NCBI GenBank assembly: GCA_935421135.1 | Contig: OW285193.1 | Span: 7,930,496-7,994,495 of the forward strand | Direction of reading: 5' to 3' | DNA: 64,000 bases | Source: Bugulina stolonifera | Taxonomy: Eukaryota > Bryozoa > Gymnolaemata > Cheilostomatida > Bugulidae | In this document: positions 1-9,800 of the stretch, piece after piece | Layout of the letters: every line of letters starts with the position of its first letter | Position numbering within the stretch: the first letter of the stretch is position 1 | Translations under genes and position numbers: made by a program | Notes under the pieces: model-generated | The model's database searches: none | Told to the model about the DNA's origin: nothing | Seen by the model: only the letters and a program-made list of their open reading frames with translations

Positions 1-223
1 TGGTACAGAGTACAGACCAAGACAAAAGGCAACCTTAATTGTAATAATATAAACTCATCTCCAAAGTTTCCACAAGTGGAAAGTGACAACTACACAGGGT
101 TTCAACCAAGTTCTTCAGACAGCTGCTAGTATAGGCTAGCCATGGCATAGTTTGTGCAGGTAACAGACCCAATATCTGGTACCACTGACACCAACATGTA
201 AGCTGTACATACATACTACATAC

Positions 224-3200
224 CATCAGTAGCCTGCAGCACTTTGTTAGACCATTCGCCTTCTTTATAGTTAAAACCATCAACAGCACCCAGCGACTTG
301 GCAAATTCTATCTTCTCTGGTGAGCCAGCAGTGACATAAGGAACACCACCAGCCAGCCTCACCAGTTGTATAGCAGCAGTGCCTACACCACTAGCTCCAG
401 CATGGATCAACACTTTCTCACCAGATTTAAGACCTCCTATAAACAAACAACACTGTTACAACATGCCAATTAAAACGTTACACTATTAGAGACAGATTAT
501 AAGATATAGTAACCATTATTTCACAGTTTACAATGGGAATATGGCTATAAATATATTGTATTCATAGATAGAAAAAATTTTGAATTTGCTTGTGCTGTTG
601 ATATTCTGGTAAAATTTTATTACATGCCACCATGCAAGGTTATATTATTACAAGCAGAATAAAATTATTTGACTCAATGAAATGTAAATAATTTTAAGGG
701 AAGCCATACAAAAATCTAAAATTTTTGCGGATAAAATAACACAGTATCATTTAGGTTAATCCCATTAATAGTTCAACAGTATTTTACCAGCTTGAGAATA
801 AAAAATAATAATGGAGCCTGAATATAGTGATTTCGAAGGGCAACCACATAATGAAGGAACTATAAACATGGAATATAATGATGATGTGGCAACAGATCAT
901 CACGAGACAGGTGAGGTGACAGCAGAGCCGCTTGGTAAAATGTCTTTATTAAATGAAGGAAAATTTGAACCGAATATAATAACAGAACCCAGTGAGTTAA
1001 TAATGAAAGAAGACCAGAGTGACAGCGAAGATGGTGAAGAAAATGAACAAAAGGTTGCAGCTGTGGATATTGGAGAAGGAAATCAACAGACTGCAGATGG
1101 ATACACCTCAAATTCTCCTGAAACTGATGGCAATATGCAGACTGAAAACAACAAACCTAAAACGGAAAATCTGGGAGAGGAAGTGATGTCACAAGAAGAA
1201 GAGCAGATTGAATCTGCAGAGGAATACACAAGTATTTCATCTGGAAATGGTGAGGATATTGAGGGGGACCCCACAGTAGATAATGATCAAATCGATAATC
1301 TAGAAAATGTTGACCTTGGAGAAATACCACAGGAAGCAGATGATGATGCCAAATTTGAGGATGCTCAGGATACAAACGCCGAGTTTCTGGATAGTTCTGA
1401 AGAGCCAAATGAAGCAGTTCAGGAACCAAAAGTTGCAACCGGAGAGCAAGAAAATAATATCCCCGAATCTACCGAGGGAAAAGAAGAAATTGATGAAAGG
1501 TTTGAGGTAGATGGAACACAGGCGCATGACAATGAAGATGGTAACATTGCAGACGGAGCAGCAGGAAGTGAGCAAGATCAATCTGTAGGACAAGAGCCAA
1601 TTGTAATACATCCTCAAGTAGAGACCTCAGAGGAAACTACTGTTTTGCATTCTGCCGAAGAATTGACAGCTACTGCCAATTGTCAAGCTATCAGCGAAGG
1701 TGAACAAGTAGAACTGGTTATAAAGTACCAACAGTCAGAGGTAAGCAACGGTGCAATTCCAAATGAAACAACGGTAGTTGATTATGGAGTAATCACTAAC
1801 GAAACTGAAGCACTAGAATCCACTAGTGAATTAAGCAACGAAATAGTAGCGCAAGCGGTTGCTGACACAGTAGATTACATAACTGAAGCTGTTGTAAACA
1901 GCGAAATGGCATCCAAGGTAGTTGCATATAATGAACCAGTAGCAGAGGTTGCTGTTGACAGTGAATCAGTAGCAGAAGTGGTTGTAGACAGCGAACCTGT
2001 AGCAGAGGCAATTTCAAACAATGGGGCTGAAGTTGAAGTACCAGCTGACAATGGCGCAGTAGCCGATAAGATTGCAAATAATGAAATAGTGGCAGATTAT
2101 GGTAAAGTTGCAGAAGTGGCTATCAAAAATTCCACCACAGCAAAAGAGGTTGAAGCAAGTCTATCTGTGGGCAAAGATGACACAAACAACAAAGATAGCT
2201 TAGCAGCAGAAGAACCAACTTATCAACAAGAATGCGGTATGGGCAGGGTCAAAGTTCACTTTGCTGAACCAATCAAAGAAAACTTGGATGCTATGGATGC
2301 AGAAAATATTCAGCAAAAGGAAACAACTCCGAATTTATCCGATACAAACTCCCAAAGTTTACTTGAAAACACCAGCAGTAGTGAAGTGGAAGAGGTAAGA
2401 AAGCAATTGCATATCAGTTCAAGTAAATGACGGTGGTTTTAGAAAGTGGATACTTCCACACCAATTACTGAACCATGTGGCTCATGCAAACCATAACAAT
2501 TATGATAGTTTAGTAGGTTACGTGATAAGGTCACACATGAATTCTGGTTGCAAAAATTAAAGATCAACAATTTATTGTAAGATGATGTTAATAGGACTGG
2601 AAGATTATAGACAGTAAAATGGACAAAGTGTCACAACGATTTAGTAATGGGGAGATTTCTGCCAGAGAACTCACAAAAATTATGAATAAAATCATAAGTA
2701 AGGTTAGTAAACTCATGCCTCACTAAAATTTTAAAAAAGTAAGAATCAACTCAACGATGGGAATAAAGTGTACATTTTTAGAATTTGAAATTAAAATAAC
2801 CACAGAAGGAAAGCAAATTTTCATCTCAAATTATCAGCACAAAACCATTGAAGATAGAATGCCTAGGAGGCTATGGGTTATGTATGTAGCGGTAGAGTTC
2901 TCTGGCCTGTTGTGGGACTTATCAAAATTACAGTTATAGCATCAGTATAAGTAAAATTGGTCTGGTTACACATGTACTCGTACATGTAGATTAAACGTAC
3001 ATGTATACGTATATGTATATAATACACTGTATGTACATGTATATGTAAACTGTATATTATGTATATACAACATATTATGTACAGGTTATACATACTCGTA
3101 TGTATATTTGCATGCTATACTACATGTAAAGAGGGTTCTTTTCTACTTAAGAAAACAAGCAAAGGTACAATAGGTGAACGTTGGCAGAAAAAGATATTAG

Positions 3201-4966
3201 ATAAGACCGGGTCTACTGAGTCTCGTTATGAAGACGCCACCTCTGGACAACACTTGGAAAAGGGAGGAAGTGTGAGTGCCATGGTTGATCTCCTTGATAA
3301 AACTAAGTCTACCAAATCTCAGCCAGATTTTGGTAGAGAGAAAATCCCCATAGAGTCAGTAGCTGATGATCAATCAAATAAACTCTCTTCTGGAAGGAAT
3401 CCAAATGAGATTATTCTGGTAGAGAAAACAACGAAGGAAGGGGCAGGTGAAATGGGAGAGCAGATTGATCTGTCAGTAAAGAAGCGAAATCCCGAGAACG
3501 ACACTGAGGCGGTTTGTATCCATCTCTTATAGTGGTGACAAATACATGTAGTGCTTATAAAATCTATTGTTTACATCAAAAATAACTTATGGACTGCGAG
3601 AGGCCTGTGTGTTATCCTTTCGTAACATATGTGCAATAATGATTTTTTATTGCACATGTCCCGGTCGATTACAAAAAAGTAGATGCACACGTTACATACC
3701 AGGTCAAATTAGCGCTAGTAATTCATTATTTAAATAAACTTAATAAAATGTAAAACAAAAACTTGCTGAAAACTGCTAGAAATGCCACAGGAGCTGGGAA
3801 TCCAACCCACAGCATCCACAATCAGCAATAACAACTATTCATACTAACTGGGCTATCTTACCATTCTAACATTCACTGCATATGACAATATTATGCAGGA
3901 TATATTACTTTTATCTAGGTGTCAGCTACAATGAAAGGCAAGGTATCGGCAATGAAAAGTCTATTCGAACAAAATCCATAAAATACTTATATCTCTAATC
4001 AGATGTAACCGAACACAAGTAAGCAATCAAATAGCTAACCCACCTACTAGATGAAGAATCTGGTAAGCAGTAAGCCACACTTCTGGTATCCCACCAGCCT
4101 CTAACATTGGAATAGAATCCGGTACGTTCATCACATGACGACTGTCAACAGCTACGTACTCAGCATTACCTCCACCTGAAAATATACACAAGTTACTATA
4201 TTGTCCACATTTCATGTTTCGATTTCGTTAATGTATTGTACTGACAAATTGTTTTGACAATTTTTGTTGTTTAAATTCCCTGATACCGTATTTAATAAAA
4301 TGAAAAGAATTGCCAATAAATTACTTACATTAAAATGGTCGAGTATTATTATATTTCATGCACAAGTCTACTATAACATCTGCTCAATCCATTCAGAGTC
4401 GAGTTGTAATACGTGACCATGCTTGCAAAAGAGATAAGCCATCAAAATCTAGTTTGGTTTGTTATATTATAAGAAATACTGACCAGGCAGGAGTGCCATC
4501 ACCCGGTCACCTAGTGTCCACTTCTTGTCACATGACTCCTGTACTTCTGCCACTTCGCCAGCAGCTTCCAACCCCAATATCTCAGACTCTCCTTTGATGG
4601 GAGGATACAGACCCTTCCTCTATAATTATATTCAAGTGAATTTAGATGCACAAGATGTGTAACAGATTAGCAACAAAACCTTCTGTATGATCATGAATGA
4701 AAAATAAAGGGCTGCCTAACAGATGGTTACTTTAAAACGCATTTTAGACATATCAGCATATTTTTACACAATATTTTTAGTATGTTTTGTACTTCAGGTA
4801 GAGAATTATTCTTTACCTGAAGTGTTTCTGCTCGGTTGATGGCAGATGAGTGAACTTTGATCAGTATTTCACCGGCTTTCAATTTGGGTCTTGGGACCTC
4901 ACCAATGGTCATGTCTTGTGGGGCACAACCTTTCTCATACTGCACTGCTCTCATCAGCGTTGACAT
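224..4966 (-). CDS. TP53I3: Quinone oxidoreductase, TP53I3/PIG3-like (5' part; gene runs off the left edge)
   Basis: NADPH-dependent quinone reductase of the zinc-less medium-chain dehydrogenase/reductase superfamily. Four coding exons join in phase: 4817-4966, 4484-4619, 4044-4175 and 224-436, all with GT donors and AG acceptors, giving 210 residues. The start at 4966 (MSTLMRAV) is followed by the GroES-like fold: strand pair around IGEVPRPKLKAGEILIKV, then LNRA-like SAINRAETLQ, ILGLEAAGEV, GDRVMALLPGGGNAEYV and GGIPEVWLTAYQILHLVG. Exon 4 carries the NADPH-binding AGASGVGTAAIQL motif and TAGSPEKIEFAKSLGA. These phrases match PIG3-type rather than zeta-crystallin-type reductases by my recollection of the family. 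About 120 further residues (the catalytic-domain C terminus) should lie left of position 1. An in-frame stop sits seven codons upstream of the ATG, but a possible acceptor just before the ATG means a non-coding first exon cannot be excluded. The intron 437-4043 hosts another gene on the opposite strand. Confidence 0.82.
811..3532 (+). CDS. Acidic, disordered protein nested in an intron of the quinone oxidoreductase gene
   Basis: I do not recognise this family. Three exons join in phase: 811-2394 (528 codons, ending at a GAG|GTAAGA donor), 2595-2702 (36 codons, AG acceptor, GTTAGT donor) and 3152-3532 (126 residues plus TAG), about 690 aa in total. Exon 1 is strongly acidic and of low complexity, with no evident fold; residues about 360-440 are imperfect repeats of the type SEPVAEVAVD. 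Near its end a conserved-looking GRVKVHFAEPI contains KVHF (residues 481-484), which fits the RVxF docking motif for protein phosphatase 1. Exon 2 (DWKIIDSKMDKVSQRF, then SARELTKIMNKIISK) looks helical and well structured. Exon 3 is basic/polar (GTIGERWQKKILDKTGS). The open frame continues past the exon 1 donor to a stop at 2430, so an unspliced 539-aa form is also possible. The ATG has A at -3. The gene lies wholly inside intron 437-4043 of the minus-strand reductase gene. Seen: long frame and splice sites; inferred: PP1 binding. Confidence 0.68.
2960..3125. repeat. TA/ACATGTA-rich simple sequence
   Basis: Intron 2 of the nested gene is dominated by alternating purine-pyrimidine sequence with many copies of the palindrome TACATGTA and its variants (GTACATGT, TATATGTA). 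No unit repeats exactly. Confidence 0.5.
3733..3747 (+). promoter_or_regulatory. Polyadenylation signals for the nested acidic gene
   Basis: Two AATAAA hexamers (3733-3738 and 3742-3747) lie about 200 bases after the stop codon at 3532, a usual spacing for a short 3' UTR. Assignment is by position only. Confidence 0.4.
3781..3866 (-). repeat. tRNA-derived SINE head (pol III A and B boxes)
   Basis: Read on the minus strand, this stretch has TAGCCCAGTTA, a 10 of 11 match to the A-box consensus TRGYNNARNNG, followed about 40 bases later by GGTTGGATTCC, one mismatch from the B-box GGTTCGANTCC. The T-arm-like stem GTGGG...CCCAGC is partly preserved, but the cloverleaf is not intact, so it is a retroposon or tRNA relic rather than a working tRNA. 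It lies in the reductase intron, just past the 3' end of the nested gene. Confidence 0.5.
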
Positions 4967-6261
4967 TGCTGCAACGCAGGTCTAAGTAAATAGATAAGAG
5001 AAAAACTAAGGAAGGCAACACTTAGATAAAATTTAGGTGTACAGTTGACGGTAGGATTTGAAAATATTGCTACACACATGAAAATGCAGTCTGTAAGGTT
5101 GAAATTATTTCAATCACCGCAAACTTTAATTTGAATGCTCTAGGCTAATATTTTATTTTTATGGTTAGATTGTTGATATTAAAAAGGAGTTTTTGGTAAT
5201 GTTTCTTCATTCATCTTTACTTACTTTGGACACAAATGTAGTAGTAGTGGTGGCGAGAGCAAATGATATTGTCAGCCTCATAGCGGGTGAGAAATACATA
5301 TCATTATCAAGCTATATACCTAAAACCATGTCAAAATGAAGGAGTAAGAGGGAGGTTGCTTTAGAGAATTATAACTGTGATAATTCAATTAGTGACTGTA
5401 CACATCTTATTTGAGTGACTATGAATGTCAAGAGGATAATATAATTGCTGATAAAATATCTTTTTGCCTCAATGAGATTATTAAAGCCATTCATTGCTGG
5501 AGTATTAGAACCATTAGGCCTACCCCCAATTAAAAATTTTCTTTGCATTTACTAATGGAGTAAGGACAGTTCTACAGAAAAATGTTCAACAGTTTACCAA
5601 TTTTCCTGAAATTTTGAACACTCTCAGGTATTGAATTTTTCCGTTCCCTAGCTAGTAAAGCAAAGTTCCGCTCTCATATATAAATGGGATGGAGGTTGGC
5701 TATTTAGTCTGTTACGGAGTGAGAATCATTGACATTGTAAACTTAGTCAAATCAAGGCAACAAAGACAGGCAAAGATTGCTGATCGATGGAATTACATGT
5801 ATTTGTGAGTTAAATTCAAATTGATCAATAATTGGATAAATTATTATTATTGTTTGCAATTTGTTTGAGAGCCTGACACAGATATGGCAAACATTACAAT
5901 AACAGTACATTTGGACAATAAAATTAGCCCATACAGTTACAAGTCATTCATCAATGTTGATTCAATGTAGTAGTATTCACGACGATGTGATTAATTGAAT
6001 ATCATATTAATACATAACATTGTAAATAAGTATAATATTAATATTATGATTTTTATTTTAACAAACAAAAGACAAAGATGAGAACCAAAATATTAAATAA
6101 TATAATATGTACTATGGCTATTACACTGTTATTATAATTATATTTAATATTATTTACAAAATCAAAATGTTTATACATCACATGTATTACAATAATAATG
6201 TAATTAATAACAACAGCACAGAACTAACCACTGTGAACAATATAAATATATAATTATTATA

Positions 6262-6425
6262 TATTTACATTATTCATAGCGTCTAATCTTCAATGCAACA
6301 TCACTAACCCAAGCCAAGGAATAACTAATGTATATTATTATAATAATAATTATTATATTTACATTAACATTAGCTATTCATTGGGTTAGCGATATTGCAT
6401 TAGACGCTATGACGAATATGACCTA
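6262..6425. mobile_element. MITE-like inverted repeat
   Basis: The left arm (about 6272-6334) and the reverse complement of the right arm (about 6363-6418) share CATAGCGTCTAAT, then similar CAATGCAACATCACTAACCC / CAATATCGCTAACCC blocks and an AAT(A)ACTAATGT block. The arms differ by a few substitutions and small gaps and are separated by about 30 bases of AT-only sequence. The element is about 160 bp with no coding capacity, the form of a foldback or MITE-type non-autonomous DNA transposon. Target-site duplications were not firmly identified. Confidence 0.5.
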
Positions 6426-6572
6426 CGACATGAAATTAGATGACTTCAAAAATTATCACTATACTATTGCTTAAATTATCTTGCCAATTTTCACTGAAAT
6501 AAATACTTGATCCCCTGTTAATTTCAATGTTGTTTGTATTAAACAAAGGGGTGTAATTGGTATTATTTTGGT

Positions 6573-6597
6573 ATCAAAGCCCGACAAGGGCTTTGAT
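6573..6597. other. Perfect 10-bp stem hairpin
   Basis: ATCAAAGCCC and GGGCTTTGAT flank a 5-base loop. It sits about 230 bases upstream of the CDK5RAP1 start codon, in an otherwise AT-rich promoter region. Function unknown. Confidence 0.55.
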
Positions 6598-6828
6598 CAT
6601 CATGTGAAATGTAGTGTACCAAAATATATAAATATAAGACAGTTCAATCGGAGATACCATTGGTTCTGTGGATACAAAGGTTATAGATTCGAGCAGAGCC
6701 ATGCCATGTCAAGGCGAACCGGAAACAATGTTTACTCTAGAGACGAAGAAACATCGGAATCCCTACTTTCTTCTATTTATGTTATTCTGACCACCTTCAC
6801 GTGACTATAATCCGTCTTAAAAAACAAT

Positions 6829-9800
6829 ATGGCAGCCTCCATGAAAACGGTATTTTTGACCAGAAGTGCAGCTTGTAAACGAATGCAGCCTTTATTGATC
6901 AATTACCAGGCAAAGCGGTTAGATTCAAACTCCTCTAATGAGTATAAGTTTGCAAACGGGCCCACCCTTAAGCAGTTTATTGATGGGAGTGTTACTCACG
7001 GTAGAATTAAGAGTCCCACTATGACTACTGAACCTAAGGTTCAGGTTGGTTTCAATATGGGGGACGACAGATTAAAGCGCATTGAAAGTCATCCATATAT
7101 CTCAGATGATGTGTACCATGGATATGGAAGAAAGGGTATGTTATATTAGTGCTACTAGCTAACGCTTCAGCTTTCACTGCCGACACACTAATTATTAATT
7201 GTAATCAATTATTATAATAATTATTATCATTATCTTTTGCTATTCTTTTCTAACTACTGTCTTGTGCGTTCTTGTATGTTATATTCTTGTGTAATTCCGA
7301 TATTTTATCTACTTTTCTACTGAGGCTTTATACACTTATTAGGCTACTATTAACTATAACACAACCATTTCATGTCCCTGTTTGTCCTGACTCGACAGAG
7401 CCTCCAGTTTTATATATTCAAATACATTCCTCAGTTGCTTGTAGGCTTCTGCTACTATACATGCATATGAGATCTTATGTTGCTTACTGCTAACATACAA
7501 ATCATAAGTTTTCTCCACTGGATGTGGGCTCCATTTCCTGTACTGTGGACTCCCAAGACTGTAACTGGTACTCGCTGTTTCCAACACATAACCAGCACTG
7601 TTACGTTTTGATATGTCAGCCTATACCCTTTGGGTATTGTGCCCTATAAGTCGGTTAGTTGGGGAAACCACCCTCCACTCCTTCTGCTGATGCCATACAG
7701 CAGGAGTGGTATGGTAGTGATACCATACAGCAGCCAGGCCATGAGTGTGGAGCCGTCTCCTCTTTGGAGTTTATAGTGGATTAAGTACAGTAATCAGCCG
7801 TTTACCTGGTTGGCATAGTATCTGAGCTGGTACTGTGTTCTCTGGTAAATGTTTTACGGCTTTGCCCTCGCTACCTAGCTGGACGCAACACGCTGAACAT
7901 CAGCAGGTGACCTCATCATGACAACTTACAACTTAGCATGAGGCTTTCTGATATCTGAATTATTTGATGTCAAAATTCAGCTGTTCGCTTCGAATATTTA
8001 TTAGTCAGATGTAATGAATGGAAATGTGTTAGATATTGGAGGTAAAGTTTGTAATGTTGATGGTGATTGCTGTTGTAGTCTATTTTGAGACATATGGATG
8101 CCAGATGAACGTTAATGACACAGAAATAGTATGGTCAGTACTACAGTCTAAGGGATTCACCAGGACAAAAACTTTGAATAATGTGAGTTGGTTGATTTAT
8201 GTCAAAATATGATGTATATGTGTAAACATTATGGGCAAAGATTGTAGTATCTACCATTTGCCACCATGAATTGTTGCAGGCAGATGTTATATTACTCATG
8301 ACATGTTCAATCAGAGAGGGTGCCGAGAAGAAGATCTGGAATAGAATAGATGCTCTGAAATCACTCAAGCGTAGTTCTGCTAAGGGTCGTACTCCTGTAA
8401 AGATTGGCATTCTCGGTATGTTAATCTTAATGCAGTGAGTACACTACCAGACTAACTGTTTGGAAAAAATAATCTTATATAATTAACATCAGTTCTAGGT
8501 GCTGGAAATTTGAGCAAAGCATAATCTAAAGCTACAGCTGTACATGCACATCCGTGTTTAGGTTGTATGGCTGAGAGACTGAAATCTCAAATATTGGAGG
8601 AAAGGAAAGCAGTGGACTTGGTCTGTGGACCAGATGCATATAAAGACCTTCCCAGACTGCTGTCTCTAACACACACTGGTCAAACAGCAGGTATCAGTCA
8701 TACCTTACCTACTGTAGCTACTACATACAGCATACCTTACCTACTGTACCTACTACCTACAGCATAGCTTACCTACTGTAGCTACTACGTACAGCATATC
8801 TTACCTACTGTACCTATTACATACAGCGACTATGGCGACAATACCACCATTTCTTGTCACTTCTCAGACCCTATAAAATAGTTTTGGTCGTAATTTTATA
8901 AACTGGACCAAACGTTTTACCATCTATATGTCGTTATAAAACATGCCCTCTTCAACAATGTAGTCACCATTGTTATGGTCTATATGAGCATACAATTAGC
9001 GCGTGCATAACACACCTGAAGAATGGTGATTCAGATTTGTACATGCTGCATGTTCCAGTCAATGTGCTGCTATCACTTGATGAGACATACGCTGATGTCA
9101 TGCCAGTTAGAATGGATGAGAATTCTCCATCAGCTTTTGTGTAAGTATAATGAATGGTGTGCAACTACATGTATAATGTATGTACACGTAGCTAAAGTTA
9201 TTTGTAGTGATAAATGGGTTCTGGATTTTCTATTTATGTATAGCCTACCACTTCCAAAAGCCAAATATAAGATACAAGTTGATGAATATCATATCATATC
9301 ATATCATATATGACTGTGAATATAAATCATATTGATATTATATTAGCTTTACCTTGTATATGACAGGTCTATAATGAGAGGATGCGATAATATGTGTAGT
9401 TACTGTATCGTACCATTCACAAGGGGACGGGAAAGGAGCCGCCCTGTTTCCTCTATTTTAGATGAAGTTAAACTCCTCAGAGATCAGGTTAGATACTGTA
9501 ATACATTGAAATACTTGGAGAAGTAAAGATTGGTCTCCATTTTATATGCAATATGTTATGTTGTATAACTGTCATATAATATGTCAGTGTTATATTACTC
9601 CCCTGTGTTATCAGATTACTATTCTATCATATCGTATTATTATTTGATCATTTTATATTACTGATACATATCTATATATTATTGTTCAGGGTATTAAAGA
9701 AGTGACATTACTGGGTCAGAATGTGAACAGTTATAGAGACTTATCAGAATATAAAAGTCAAGAGAATCCAGTCAAATCTCCCACCAACTTGGCTAAGGGT

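Larger units (their letters stand above)
4967..6828. other. Divergent intergenic region between the reductase gene and CDK5RAP1
   Basis: About 1.9 kb of AT-rich sequence between two start codons that point away from each other, so it should hold both promoters. No convincing coding sequence was seen; the only open frame of note (6568-6804) starts inside a hairpin and resembles nothing known. It contains the inverted-repeat element at 6262-6425 and the hairpin at 6573-6597. Confidence 0.6.

Noticed and set aside
860..2077. Several minus-strand and plus-strand frames overlapping the 811-2394 exon
   Set aside because: Shadows of the long acidic frame; low-complexity Leu/His-rich translations with no features.
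6568..6804. 78-codon open frame upstream of CDK5RAP1
   Set aside because: It begins inside the promoter hairpin, has no recognisable sequence and ends just before the CDK5RAP1 start; most likely chance.
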